Source: CASICS01 sp045564455 (lineage in GTDB: Bacteria; Pseudomonadota; Gammaproteobacteria; Magnimaribacterales; AG-339-G14). From it: DNA of 64,000 nucleotides. The translations under genes and the position numbers were made by a program. The notes under the pieces were generated by a model. That model worked only from the letters and a program-made list of their open reading frames with translations. It ran no database searches and was not told the DNA's origin. Positions 45,570 to 54,205 of the stretch are shown piece by piece; the first letter of the stretch is position 1, and each line of letters opens with the position of its first letter. Location of the stretch: assembly GCA_045564455.1 (NCBI GenBank), contig JBJLHG010000002.1, positions 186,001-250,000 of the forward strand. The letters run 5' to 3'.

Positions 45570-45646
45570 TTAAAAAAAAGCCACTGCCTAAAGGAAATAT
45601 AAACTTCATGGTTGAACAGAATTACAAGTAACGCTTAAAATAAGCA

Positions 45647-46033
45647 ATGAAATTCTTAATTACAGTTTTGACCATATTTTTATCTTTTGATGTTTTCTCC
45701 GAAAAAGTCTATTTTATAAATATTCAAGATGGAGATATTTTGAAGTCTCCTTTTCTTGTCCAATTTGGTTTATCAGGAAAAGGCGTTGCTCCAGCTGGGG
45801 TTGATAGAGAAAATACTGGCCATCATCATTTGTTAATCAATGTAGATAAAATAGATTACAGCATGCCGATCCCTTCTTCGACTCAACATCTTCATTTTGG
45901 AATGGGGCAAACCGAAACTAAACTCAATCTTCCGTCTGGAAGACACGTTCTTCAATTAGTTTTAGGTGATAAATATCATGTGCCGCATCAGCCACCATTG
46001 ACGTCCCAGAGAATCTTGGTAACTGTAGAGTAG
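45647..46033 (+). CDS. DUF4399 exported protein
   Basis: A 128-residue protein with a signal peptide (about 1-18) and the DUF4399 pattern: GKGVAPAGVDRENTGHHHLLI, TQHLHFGMGQTE, and LQLVLGDKYHVPHQPP. The histidine-rich TGHHHLL and HLHFG stretches could bind metal. The family is common in marine and soil proteobacteria with unknown role. Confidence 0.85.
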   Translation: MKFLITVLTIFLSFDVFSEKVYFINIQDGDILKSPFLVQFGLSGKGVAPAGVDRENTGHHHLLINVDKIDYSMPIPSSTQHLHFGMGQTETKLNLPSGRHVLQLVLGDKYHVPHQPPLTSQRILVTVE

Positions 46034-46107
46034 AAACTTTGCCGAAAAAAAAATGATGGGAAAGTATTTAAAATATTTTTTCTAGCTTTATAAAGTATTA
46101 ATTAGTT

Positions 46108-46113
46108 TATAAT
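46108..46113 (+). promoter_or_regulatory. Perfect -10 box for a predicted leaderless transcript
   Basis: TATAAT ending six bases before the ATG of the poly-cysteine ORF at 46120. A transcript starting at the expected distance would begin at or next to that A. No good -35 is seen; a second weaker TATAAA lies at 46089-46094. Confidence 0.45.
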
Positions 46114-46119
46114 TGGTCT

Positions 46120-46167
46120 ATGTGTGAATGTTGTGATTGCTGCGAGTGCACTTGTTGCACGAAGTAA
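46120..46167 (+). CDS. Poly-cysteine 15-residue ORF, possible leader peptide or mini metal-binding peptide
   Basis: ATG to TAA coding MCECCDCCECTCCTK, with 8 cysteines in 15 residues at positions 2, 4, 5, 7, 8, 10, 12 and 13. Cysteine codons are mixed (TGT and TGC), so this is not a simple repeat. There is no Shine-Dalgarno; instead a TATAAT ends six bases before the ATG, consistent with leaderless translation. It lies 67 bases before a TauD-family dioxygenase gene. Known mycobacterial poly-cysteine leaderless ORFs act as cysteine-responsive attenuators; the same role here is inference. Confidence 0.5.
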   Translation: MCECCDCCECTCCTK

Positions 46168-46234
46168 AAATTTAAATTAGAAGAAACTAAACCATTGTTT
46201 TGGTTAACAGACTGATGGTAGAGTATTTTTTAAT

Positions 46235-47101
46235 ATGAATAAGTTCAGTCCAGATGCTTTTGAAAAAAAAGAGCTGCCTTTTACAGTTAACAGACTTAGC
46301 CCTACTATTGGCGGTGAAATTTTAGGCATTGATTTATCCAAACCCCTAGATGCTAAAACAAAAGATTTAATCTATGAGGCTTTATTGGTCTATAAAGTTA
46401 TTTTTTTTAGGGATCAGAACATTTCTACAGAGCAACACATGGATTTTTCAAAGAATTTTGGAGAGTTAGAAATTCATCCTTTTGCTCCAAAAAAAGAGAG
46501 TTTCCCTGAGGTTCTGGTAATTTCTCACAATGAAAAAAGTAAAGGTAGAGAGAATACTTGGCATTCTGATGTTACTTGGAGACAACAACCATCTCTTGGA
46601 TCTGTATTAAGAATGATAGAGAAACCAGATCATGGAGGCGATACTTTATTTGCAGATATGTATGCTGCTTATGATGGACTGAGCGATGAAGTAAAAGAAA
46701 AACTAGAAGGTGCTATAGCTGTTCATGACTTTGCAAATTTTAGAAATAGACTGATTAAGCAAGGAAAGTCGAATCGTGAAATTGAAGCTTTCAACAAGGA
46801 ATATCCTATGCCGGAACATCCAGTAATAAGAACGCACCCAGATACAAATAAAAAAGTTATATACGTAAATGCTGCATTTACTCAATACATTAAAGGGTGG
46901 GATAAAGAGGAGTCAAAAGATATGTTAACTTTTCTTTATTCTACGGCATCAATACCAGAATATCAGTGTCGCTTTGCATGGCAAGATAATTCCATAGCGT
47001 TTTGGGATAACAGAGCATGTCAGCATTATGCAAACTCAGATTACTGGCCAAATATAAGGAAAGTAGAAAGAGTTACAATTGTTGGTGATAGGCCTTATTA
47101 A
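46235..47101 (+). CDS. TauD/TfdA-family 2-oxoglutarate dioxygenase
   Basis: A 288-residue Fe(II)/2-oxoglutarate oxygenase. Iron ligands His110 and Asp112 are in NTWHSDVTW and His264 is in NRACQHYA; Arg275 is at the expected distance to bind 2-oxoglutarate. LGIDLSKPL and VIFFRDQNIS are typical of the N-terminal part. Family members release sulfite from taurine or alkyl sulfates, or cleave aryloxy acids; the substrate here cannot be read. The poly-cysteine ORF just upstream favours a sulfur role. Ribosome site is weak. Confidence 0.9.
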   Translation: MNKFSPDAFEKKELPFTVNRLSPTIGGEILGIDLSKPLDAKTKDLIYEALLVYKVIFFRDQNISTEQHMDFSKNFGELEIHPFAPKKESFPEVLVISHNEKSKGRENTWHSDVTWRQQPSLGSVLRMIEKPDHGGDTLFADMYAAYDGLSDEVKEKLEGAIAVHDFANFRNRLIKQGKSNREIEAFNKEYPMPEHPVIRTHPDTNKKVIYVNAAFTQYIKGWDKEESKDMLTFLYSTASIPEYQCRFAWQDNSIAFWDNRACQHYANSDYWPNIRKVERVTIVGDRPY

Positions 47102-47200
47102 GCCTTTAATTATTTATAACTTGAAACGAGAAAAAAAAAGAGGAGAATAGACTACCATTTTCCAATCAAATGAAACTTTTAGAAGACTATTAAATTTTAA

Positions 47201-47602
47201 ATGAGATCACAACTATTCGGCGATAGATTTGCCATGACTTTGTCAGCAGCATGTGTCATCCATTGTTTTTTTGTTCCCTCTTTCCTCATTCTATCTTCAG
47301 GATTTCTTTCATTTTCTATAGACAACGAATTCATTCACAAAATGATCGTAATGATCGCCATTCCAGTAAGTATTTTTTCTTTTTCAGCGGGATATAAAAA
47401 TCACAAAACTATTATGTCATTTCTGCCCTTGGGAATTATCGGACTTTTCGTGCTAAGTTTTGCCGTAGTCTTTGGTGAGGAAATTCTGGGTGAATTTATT
47501 GAAAAAGGCCTTACCTTAGTTGGCTCCATGTTGGTTGCATATTCGCACTTTAAAAACTATAGAGCATGCAAGAATGCTGATTGCAATTGCCACGAAGCAT
47601 AA
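47201..47602 (+). CDS. MerC-domain membrane protein
   Basis: A 133-residue protein with four membrane helices and the MerC-family start GDRFAMTLSAACVIHCFFVPS, with a Cys and a His-Cys pair in the first helix. The tail RACKNADCNCHEA carries three further cysteines that could bind metal. MerC proteins move mercury, but this chromosomal type is common without other mer genes and its ligand is unknown. No Shine-Dalgarno is obvious. Confidence 0.75.
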   Translation: MRSQLFGDRFAMTLSAACVIHCFFVPSFLILSSGFLSFSIDNEFIHKMIVMIAIPVSIFSFSAGYKNHKTIMSFLPLGIIGLFVLSFAVVFGEEILGEFIEKGLTLVGSMLVAYSHFKNYRACKNADCNCHEA

Positions 47603-47653
47603 AAAGAGCTTATTTTTTTACTATTTTCTAACTTCTCTCGTTAATGTATCAAT

Positions 47654-48034
47654 CTAAGCAATAAGATTTGAGCCCATCATAAATAAAACAATAACTGATG
47701 GTGCCCATATAAAAGGTCTGACGTGTTTAAATCTATAAAGATCTACCATAGCGCCTAGCAGATAAACGACTCTTAATCCCAACCAAATCTGAGCCAAAAG
47801 TAAATTATCCACTTCTAAAACTACAGATAAAACAGCAAAAGTTAAAAAAATAGGTAGCGTTTGTCTCAAATTTTCACTTGCTAAAACCATTCTCTTTGAG
47901 AGATTGTTCTCATTAGAGACATCGCCGCCAGCAAAAGACCACTCAACGAAAGGTACTTTATTAAGCGAAAAACTCATTCTTAAAAAAAGATGTAATAGAT
48001 AAAAAACTCCAACATAATAAATTACTTCAACCAT
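47654..48034 (-). CDS. MAPEG-family membrane protein
   Basis: Four-helix membrane protein of the eicosanoid/glutathione family. The start chosen is the ATG at 48032-48034 (MVEVIYYVGVFYLL), because GGAG lies six bases before it; an upstream in-frame ATG at 48103 would add 23 residues without a ribosome site. The result is 126 residues. RMVLASENLRQTLPIF matches the family's RxxxAxxNxxE-type helix. It fits with the nearby GST and kappa-GST-like genes. Confidence 0.75.
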   Translation of the reverse strand: MVEVIYYVGVFYLLHLFLRMSFSLNKVPFVEWSFAGGDVSNENNLSKRMVLASENLRQTLPIFLTFAVLSVVLEVDNLLLAQIWLGLRVVYLLGAMVDLYRFKHVRPFIWAPSVIVLFMMGSNLIA

Positions 48035-48117
48035 AGCATTCTCCAATATTTTTTTAATGTTAAAGCCTTTGAGCAAAAATTTAAAGAAAATATATTCAAC
48101 CAAGCTATAATTTACCC

Positions 48118-49029
48118 ATGGGGAATTATGATTCTATATTGAGCCCTGATGAGATTGCTCAATTAAGAGAGAAAAAAGATTGGGTTACTACTTGGACAGT
48201 TGTCTCCATGTGGTCTCAAATTTTTTTAGCTTTCTTTTTGTTTGCTGTATTTCCTAACCCATTTGTATTTATAGTCTCAGCTTTAATTGTTGGCGCGAAA
48301 CAATTTGAAATGACTGTGCTCATGCACGATGGCGCACATGGCCTGATGTATAAAAACAGGAAGCTAAATGATTTCATTTCTCAGTGGTTTTGTTCTTATC
48401 CGGTAATGACCGATACACTTCCGTATAGAAAGATTCATTCTCAACACCATAAATTTACAGAAACCGACCAAGATCCTGATCTTGGGTTAACCAAAGCTTT
48501 TCCAACTACAAATAAAAGTTTAATGAGAAAAGCTCTTAGAGATTTAAGTGGAATAGCTGGTATGAGAAGATATTTGGGAGCTTTTAAATCTGCCTGGGGT
48601 AGTAACTTAAGTTTGGTAGGTCACTTTAGGAGATTTTTTAAAAAACTTTATGGTTTTTTTACAACCAATGCAGTAATTTTTTCAGTTTTATTTTTTACAG
48701 GAAACCCTTGGCTATACCTCTTGCTATGGTGGGTTCCAATGATTACTTTGTTTAGTTTCTTTTATAGAATTAGAAGCATTACTGAACACTCTGGAGTAGA
48801 AGGAGGAAATGATTTTAAAAATACCAGAACGACTTTAGTACCTTGGTATTTAGGATATTTTTTGGCGCCTCTAAATGTGAACTTCCATATAGAGCACCAT
48901 TTGTTTACTTTTTGTCCTTGGTATAATTTGCCAAAAGCTCATAAGCTTCTTGAACAAAAGGGTTATATTTCAGAAATGGAAATTGCTCGAAGCTATAAAG
49001 AAGTTTACAAAAAAATCCTTATTCAATGA
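48118..49029 (+). CDS. Membrane fatty-acid desaturase
   Basis: Di-iron membrane desaturase, 303 residues. Three histidine boxes are intact: HDGAH at 70-74, HSQHH at 107-111, and HIEHH near 260, together with hydrophobic hairpins at about 28-62 and 185-210. It may desaturate phospholipid acyl chains or modify another lipid; the regiospecificity cannot be read. It overlaps the GST gene by 4 bases (ATGA), indicating coupled translation. Confidence 0.9.
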   Translation: MGNYDSILSPDEIAQLREKKDWVTTWTVVSMWSQIFLAFFLFAVFPNPFVFIVSALIVGAKQFEMTVLMHDGAHGLMYKNRKLNDFISQWFCSYPVMTDTLPYRKIHSQHHKFTETDQDPDLGLTKAFPTTNKSLMRKALRDLSGIAGMRRYLGAFKSAWGSNLSLVGHFRRFFKKLYGFFTTNAVIFSVLFFTGNPWLYLLLWWVPMITLFSFFYRIRSITEHSGVEGGNDFKNTRTTLVPWYLGYFLAPLNVNFHIEHHLFTFCPWYNLPKAHKLLEQKGYISEMEIARSYKEVYKKILIQ

Positions 49030-49760
49030 TTGATTTATATTACGCTCCAACCCCGAATGGTTGGAAGATTTCAATTATGCTTGAAGAGTGTGAATTGGAT
49101 TATAAAGTCATCCCGATTAATTTAGGAAAGGGCGATCAATTTAAGCCAGAGTTCTTAAGAATTAGTCCTAATAATAGAATGCCTGCCATTGTTGATCACA
49201 CCAATATTATAAATGGAGAAGCAATGAGTATTTTCGAGTCTGGAGCAATCTTGATGTATCTTGGAGAGCGAACTGGGCAGTTTTTTTCGCAGAAATCTCC
49301 TGAAAAAGAAAAAGTTTTGGAATGGCTATTCTGGCAAATAGGCGGATTAGGTCCAATGGCAGGCCAGGTAAGTCATTTTGTAAACTATGCCCCAAATTTT
49401 CCAGGTGATCATTCTTATTCTGAAAAGCGATATAAAAATGAATATGATCGTTTGCTGGGAGTTATGGAAAGAATATTAACAGAGCGAGAATATTTAGCTG
49501 GTGATTACTCCATTGCTGATATGGCTTCTTTCCCTTGGGTTACAGCTTATAAAAGATATGAAGTGGATCTAGACTCTTTTACCAACGTCAGAAGATGGTT
49601 TGATGCAATTAAAATGAGGCCGGCGGTAAGAAGGGGAATGGAAGTGGGTAAAGAACAGAGAAACTTTGGCAAAGGTATTTCTAAAGAAAGCCTTAAGACA
49701 ATGTTTAGTCAAGATGCTAAAAGCATAGCCAAAATGGCTGAAGATAAAGAAAATAAATAA
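49026..49760 (+). CDS. Glutathione S-transferase, YfcG/YghU-like
   Basis: A 244-residue GST: N-terminal thioredoxin fold with YYAPTPNGWKISIMLEE, the cis-proline and glutathione-binding NNRMPAIVDH and ESGAILMYL, and a C-terminal helical domain with YSIADMASFPWV. The TPNGWK start is typical of the Nu-class, which has disulfide-bond reductase activity. A charged tail ends the protein. It converges on the isomerase gene with a 3-base gap. Confidence 0.9.
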   Translation: MIDLYYAPTPNGWKISIMLEECELDYKVIPINLGKGDQFKPEFLRISPNNRMPAIVDHTNIINGEAMSIFESGAILMYLGERTGQFFSQKSPEKEKVLEWLFWQIGGLGPMAGQVSHFVNYAPNFPGDHSYSEKRYKNEYDRLLGVMERILTEREYLAGDYSIADMASFPWVTAYKRYEVDLDSFTNVRRWFDAIKMRPAVRRGMEVGKEQRNFGKGISKESLKTMFSQDAKSIAKMAEDKENK

Positions 49761-49763
49761 ACT

Positions 49764-50357
49764 TTATAGAAGTCCTTCTAATAGTTGTATACGATCATTT
49801 CCAAAAAACATATCGTTGTCATTTATAAAAAAAGTCGGAGAACCAAATCCACCTCTGTCCATTAATTCTTGAGTGTTATTAATCAATCTAGTCTTGGTTT
49901 TAGATTGGTTAATAAACTCAAAAAAAATATCTGGAGAAACATTAAACCTGCCTGCAACAGCAGATAAGAAATCATCTGAAGAAATATCTTTCCCATCACT
50001 CCAATACGATTTAAAAATAAATTCTAAATAAGATTCAATGTTCCCATTATCTATAAAATAAAAAGCTCCTCTCATAGCTCGAACACTATTAATAGGAAAT
50101 ATTTTTGGCCAATTTATAGTTATGTCACGGTATTGAGCCCAGTCCGCTAGGTCCTTTTGTGAATAATCAAGCTTTTCTTTTATTGGATTTTTTCGGCTTT
50201 CATAGACGCTTGGATTGATGGAATTAAAAATACCTCCAACAAGAATAGGTTTCCAAATAATTTTAAAATCTTTCCTTTCCATTAGGTCTAAAACACCCAT
50301 AAATGAAAGATAAGTCCAAGGGCTACTGCAGTCTAAGAAATATTCTAATTTTTTCAT
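49764..50357 (-). CDS. DsbA-family/2-hydroxychromene-2-carboxylate isomerase-like protein
   Basis: A 197-residue kappa-GST-like protein. LDCSSPWTYLSFMGV matches the N-terminal glutathione-binding block, PINSVRAMRGAFYF the central helix, and GGFGSPTFFINDNDMFFGNDR the C-terminal cis-proline block. Family members use glutathione in aromatic degradation; in marine bacteria with no naphthalene genes the role is probably detoxification or lipid-related. A shared transcript with the VOC gene 18 bases upstream is likely. Confidence 0.87.
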   Translation of the reverse strand: MKKLEYFLDCSSPWTYLSFMGVLDLMERKDFKIIWKPILVGGIFNSINPSVYESRKNPIKEKLDYSQKDLADWAQYRDITINWPKIFPINSVRAMRGAFYFIDNGNIESYLEFIFKSYWSDGKDISSDDFLSAVAGRFNVSPDIFFEFINQSKTKTRLINNTQELMDRGGFGSPTFFINDNDMFFGNDRIQLLEGLL

Positions 50358-50375
50358 TAGTAAAATTTTATTCGG

Positions 50376-51125
50376 CTATTCCAAAATAATTTTGACACCA
50401 CCCAAAGAGATTTCGTTGTTTTGCATGACTTCCATTTCCAAGGCATTTTCTATAATTTTTTCTTTATTAAACGATTTAACAATAAAAGCACTTACGCCTT
50501 CTCCTCTGCCATCAGTATCATCTACAAAAATTATTTTTGACCGATCGAGTTGAATAGTTATTTCATCTGAGGAAGATCTCTTTACACCCAAAGCTTTTTC
50601 CCATTTCGAGCAAAGATTTGAAGGGTTGTCAGATTGCATGATCACACCAGAAAGGCAATCAACTAATTTAAGATTAATATCCTTTTCCCAGTTTGTTCCA
50701 GCCCAAAGCCACGCATTCGCTGGCTCCATTTTATCCAATGATAAAATTGCTCCTCCAACTTGCTTGGGATGCAAGTGAATGGTCCTCGCACGAATTTCTT
50801 CTTCTCTTCTGTCTCCCTGCCAAACAATCTCAATATCGGAAGAATTAATTCTTTCTTCTTCTTTCTCAAAACATTCTACATCCACGATCACCATATAACC
50901 GCCTTCACCATTTCTTTTTTTTAAAAATCTTTCAGCAGTCGTATTTTTCTGAACGGGCATGACTATTTCAAAAAAAGTATCGTTGAGGGGGATGAGAACA
51001 TTTTCCAAACCAAAATTAATTAGACCGGCATCATGATAGGTTTCTTTGAGATCTAAAAGATTACAAATCTGACTGGCTAATTTATCCCTTTCCTCGCTAA
51101 CAAAAACTAACTGTCTAATTCTCAT
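50376..51125 (-). CDS. Glyoxalase-like (VOC-fold) protein
   Basis: A protein of 249 residues starting MRIRQLVFVSEERDKLASQI, followed by a pattern matching the glyoxalase-like domain: LINFGLENVLIPLNDTFFEIV, and VDCLSGVIMQSDNPS in the second half. A longer frame from 51191 would add 22 residues but would overlap the divergent hydratase gene, so the inner ATG is preferred. Metal ligands are not clear. Function unknown. Confidence 0.7.
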   Translation of the reverse strand: MRIRQLVFVSEERDKLASQICNLLDLKETYHDAGLINFGLENVLIPLNDTFFEIVMPVQKNTTAERFLKKRNGEGGYMVIVDVECFEKEEERINSSDIEIVWQGDRREEEIRARTIHLHPKQVGGAILSLDKMEPANAWLWAGTNWEKDINLKLVDCLSGVIMQSDNPSNLCSKWEKALGVKRSSSDEITIQLDRSKIIFVDDTDGRGEGVSAFIVKSFNKEKIIENALEMEVMQNNEISLGGVKIILE

Positions 51126-51166
51126 AATCTTTGTAGAATAACAAATAATAAACAAGTGAGAAATAA

Positions 51167-51982
51167 ATGATGGAATTAGATACAGGCACAACTCATCTAT
51201 TGGCTAAAAAAGAAAATGGAGTGGGTTACTTAATTATGAATAGACCGGAAGCAAGAAATGCAATGTCTATGGAAATGAATGAGGCGCTGCAAAAGAAAAT
51301 CGCTGAATTTGAGCTAGATAACGATATTCGATGTATTGTTTTAACTGGCGCTGGGAAAGGTTTTTGTGCCGGTGGAGATGTAAAAGGCATGGCATCTAAG
51401 GATAGCAACGATGAGAATACAATTGATAAAGCCATTCATAGGCAAAGAGATCACCAAAGAGGCACTTCAGGGAAATTATTTAAAATGCCAAAACCTACAA
51501 TAGCCTCAATACCAGGCCCAGCAGCGGGAGCAGGACTTTCTTATGCATTGTCTTGTGATCTAAGAATAATGTCTTCTGAAGCATTCATGACCACAGCTTT
51601 TGCAAAAGTAGGATTTTCTGGAGATTACGGTGGAACTTATTTCATGTCCAAGTTAATCGGTTCTGCTAAAGCAAGAGAACTATATTTCCTTTCCGAAAGA
51701 ATATCTGCAAAGGAGGCTTTAAATTTAGGACTTACAAATTGGATAGAAGAACCTGAAGAACTAGAGCTTAAAACTAAAGAATTAGCAGAAAAATTAGCAT
51801 CCGGCCCAGCAGTCGCATATAGATATATGAAAGAAAATCTCAATAGAGCAATGAGTGGAGAAATAGATGAATGTCTAGACCTAGAGGCAACCCATCATGT
51901 TCATTGTGGTGAAACTATGGATCATAAAAACGCTGTTAAAGCATTTGTTGAGAAAAAGACTCCAAAGTTTCAAGGAAAATAA
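51167..51982 (+). CDS. Enoyl-CoA hydratase/isomerase family protein
   Basis: Crotonase-fold enzyme, 271 residues. MNRPEARNAMSMEMNEAL, the oxyanion-hole block GAGKGFCAGGDVKGM, and PGPAAGAGLSYALSCDLRIM are intact. Following the second oxyanion glycine region, FAKVGFSGDYGGTYF lacks one of the two catalytic glutamates of true hydratases, so isomerase or other activity is possible. Two adjacent ATGs (51167 and 51170) are both usable. Confidence 0.88.
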   Translation: MMELDTGTTHLLAKKENGVGYLIMNRPEARNAMSMEMNEALQKKIAEFELDNDIRCIVLTGAGKGFCAGGDVKGMASKDSNDENTIDKAIHRQRDHQRGTSGKLFKMPKPTIASIPGPAAGAGLSYALSCDLRIMSSEAFMTTAFAKVGFSGDYGGTYFMSKLIGSAKARELYFLSERISAKEALNLGLTNWIEEPEELELKTKELAEKLASGPAVAYRYMKENLNRAMSGEIDECLDLEATHHVHCGETMDHKNAVKAFVEKKTPKFQGK

Positions 51983-52003
51983 GAAATCAAATATCATCAT
52001 ATT

Positions 52004-52840
52004 TTGCGTAATTTATTAGTTTTATTAGTCTTTTCTTTCTCTCTTTTTATTGCGGCAAATGAAGATGAAAAAGATTTCATCGAATTATCTTATGGAGATT
52101 CAGAAAAACAGAAAATAGATTTTTATCCGGGCACTTCAAAAAAAGTATTAGTTTGGATTCATGGAGGCGGCTGGCTATACGGAGATAAAAGAGCTTCTAG
52201 ATGGATAGAAAGATTGGAAAAATTCTTTCCAATAAATGAAGATTTAAACATCTTTATGGTTGGTTATCGTCTTGGAAGAAACACCGCCCCGCAAGCAGCA
52301 GAAGACGTTCTTTGTGCTTATAAGTTCATAGAGCAAGAAATCTCTAAAAGGGATCTTTCATCTGAAGACATTACTATAATGGGCTTCAGCTCAGGAGGTC
52401 ACCTAGCGTTGATGACAGGCTTAATGAATAGCAAAGGCAGTGGGCATGAATGCATTGCTAAAAAATCACCTGCGGCAATTATTAATTTTTTTGGAATAAC
52501 AGACATAGAGAAAAATTATTATTTTTTGAAAGAAAATAATGCATTTTTAAACTTTGTTAGTTGGTGGGTGGACTCAGAAGAAAGTATTTTAAAGATATCA
52601 AATAAATATTCACCTGTTAATTTAGTTAGTGAAAATTCTCCACCAACAATAACAGTTCATGGCGATAAGGACACTTTAGTTGGTTATGATCAAGCGCTTA
52701 TTCTAAAAGAGATAATGGGGGATAAAAATCAATTGGTGACTGTAGAAGGAGGCGGACACTGGAGATTTTCTGAGGATCAAAATAAAAAAATTAAGACTGA
52801 AATAGATAGATTCATGAAAAAGAATATTTTTAAAAATTAA
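52004..52840 (+). CDS. Exported alpha/beta-hydrolase, esterase/lipase-like
   Basis: A 278-residue hydrolase with signal peptide (MRNLLVLLVFSFSLFIAA), the oxyanion HGGGW at 53-57, nucleophile Ser129 in GFSSGG, aspartate in HGDKDTLVGYDQA and histidine in GGGHWRF, a complete triad of the BD-FAE/HSL type. The start is TTG. Substrate is unknown. It belongs to a rightward series with the SRPBCC gene. Confidence 0.88.
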   Translation: MRNLLVLLVFSFSLFIAANEDEKDFIELSYGDSEKQKIDFYPGTSKKVLVWIHGGGWLYGDKRASRWIERLEKFFPINEDLNIFMVGYRLGRNTAPQAAEDVLCAYKFIEQEISKRDLSSEDITIMGFSSGGHLALMTGLMNSKGSGHECIAKKSPAAIINFFGITDIEKNYYFLKENNAFLNFVSWWVDSEESILKISNKYSPVNLVSENSPPTITVHGDKDTLVGYDQALILKEIMGDKNQLVTVEGGGHWRFSEDQNKKIKTEIDRFMKKNIFKN

Positions 52841-52864
52841 AAAAATTAGGTAAGGTTTAAATAA

Positions 52865-53257
52865 ATGAAAACACTTACTGAAAAAATAACCTTTGAATGT
52901 TCAGCATCAAGTTTATGGAACATATTATCTGATGTTACTAGATGTGATTGGGTGCCTACTATAGAAGAAATTAGCCTGGAAGGAGACTGTCGAGTTTTTG
53001 AAATGGAAGGCATGGGCACTGTTAAAGAGCGGATTTTATTGCTTGATAACGAATCAATGAAATTGCAATATTCAGCAGTTGAAACTCGAACGCCACTGGA
53101 ACATCATCTGGCAACTATGCATATCACCGAACTAAATAATGAAACCTGTCAATTAGAGTGGACCACAGAAATAGACCCTGAGATATTTGCAGATGCAATC
53201 CATCAAGGTATGTTGATATCAATTGAGGGAATTTCAAAAGTCGTATCAAATAATTAA
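52865..53257 (+). CDS. SRPBCC/polyketide-cyclase-like protein
   Basis: A 130-residue protein with the START-like pattern: N-terminal ITFECSASSLWNILSDVTRCDWVPTI and a C-terminal helix GMLISIEGISKVVSN. The family binds hydrophobic ligands. No catalytic residue can be assigned. Confidence 0.7.
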   Translation: MKTLTEKITFECSASSLWNILSDVTRCDWVPTIEEISLEGDCRVFEMEGMGTVKERILLLDNESMKLQYSAVETRTPLEHHLATMHITELNNETCQLEWTTEIDPEIFADAIHQGMLISIEGISKVVSNN

Positions 53258-53269
53258 TAAAAATTAAAT

Positions 53270-53815
53270 ATGATCGATTACTTTAAAACCCAAAAAATCA
53301 TTCATTGGTTAATGGCTATTATGATTATGCTTGATTTGAATGTTGCGCAAAAATTTGGTGGTGATATGGAGCTTTTGGACAGACTGGAATCACGAGCTGA
53401 TCATGCGACTGCCGGCTTAATAGTGACATTTCTATTTATTTTGAGAATGATTCTTAGATATAGGTATGGCGCTCCTGAGTTGCCTGCAACAATGCCAAAA
53501 TGGCAGGTGATTTCAGCCAAAGCTGGCCATTACGGACTTTATATTCTAATGGCAGGTTTGATTATTACTGGAATTATCTCAGCTTCATTCGCATCTGATA
53601 CGATAATGATCTTTGGCTCTTATGATTTGGCCTTTTTCACTCATAATGAAAATTTGTTTTCAATCATTAGAAATGTTCATGAGTTTTGTACAAACGCCAT
53701 TATTGCTTTAATAATAATTCATATCCTAGCTGCTCTTTATCATCACTTCGTCGTAAAAGATCAAACTACTTTAAATATGACTAAATTTTGGACTTCGAAA
53801 ACTCAAACAGATTAA
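53270..53815 (+). CDS. Cytochrome b561-like di-heme membrane protein
   Basis: A 181-residue four-helix membrane protein of the prokaryotic b561 family. Heme-ligand candidates are IIHWLMA in helix 1, RADHATAG in helix 2, AGHYGLYILM in helix 3 and VHEFCTN/ILAALYHHF in helix 4. It probably passes electrons between quinol and a periplasmic acceptor. The following unknown membrane gene may be functionally linked. Confidence 0.85.
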   Translation: MIDYFKTQKIIHWLMAIMIMLDLNVAQKFGGDMELLDRLESRADHATAGLIVTFLFILRMILRYRYGAPELPATMPKWQVISAKAGHYGLYILMAGLIITGIISASFASDTIMIFGSYDLAFFTHNENLFSIIRNVHEFCTNAIIALIIIHILAALYHHFVVKDQTTLNMTKFWTSKTQTD

Positions 53816-53836
53816 TATGACTGAGGGGAAAACTAT

Positions 53837-54205
53837 ATGAGTGAAATATTTTTTGGAGCATGTGCCTTTATATGTATTGGAGGTTTTTTTATTCATGAAA
53901 TAAAAGGAACCCCTTTAATGATTCCTCCTTTAGAAGACTCTGATCTTCAGCCCAATGTTAAAGGCCTTTTAAAATTTTCTTGGCATGTGGGTTCAATTTT
54001 ATCTTTGGGTATAGGTTCTCTGTTTATGATTACAATAGCTATTCCTGGAAACGAATTGATGTCTAAAGTAGGGACAGCAATGTTAATTGGAATGGCTCTT
54101 ATAGCTTTATCAATGTCTTACAAAAATCCAGTCATGCGGAAAACACCTGCGCCTTACTTATGGCCTTTTAGTTCTTTATTGGGAATATTAGGTATTTATT
54201 TATGA
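53837..54205 (+). CDS. Four-helix membrane protein of unknown function
   Basis: A 122-residue hydrophobic protein with helices at about 4-20, 45-66, 76-92 and 104-121. The conserved-looking loop PLMIPPLEDSDLQPNVKG and a histidine in FSWHVGSIL stand out. No family recognised. It has GAGGGGAAAA as ribosome site and its stop overlaps the ATG of the next mini-ORF (ATGA). Confidence 0.7.
   Translation: MSEIFFGACAFICIGGFFIHEIKGTPLMIPPLEDSDLQPNVKGLLKFSWHVGSILSLGIGSLFMITIAIPGNELMSKVGTAMLIGMALIALSMSYKNPVMRKTPAPYLWPFSSLLGILGIYL

Noticed and set aside
45609..45632. Seven-codon ORF before the DUF4399 gene
   Set aside because: No ribosome site, no unusual composition; ordinary by chance.
47595..47619. 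AAGC/GCTT hairpin followed by T7 at the end of the MerC-like gene
   Set aside because: Only four stem pairs and the stop codon lies in the loop; too weak to call a terminator.
50376..51191. Longer VOC protein starting at 51191
   Set aside because: The extra 22 residues are hydrophobic without a ribosome site and overlap the divergent hydratase gene; the inner ATG at 51125 begins with the conserved fold.
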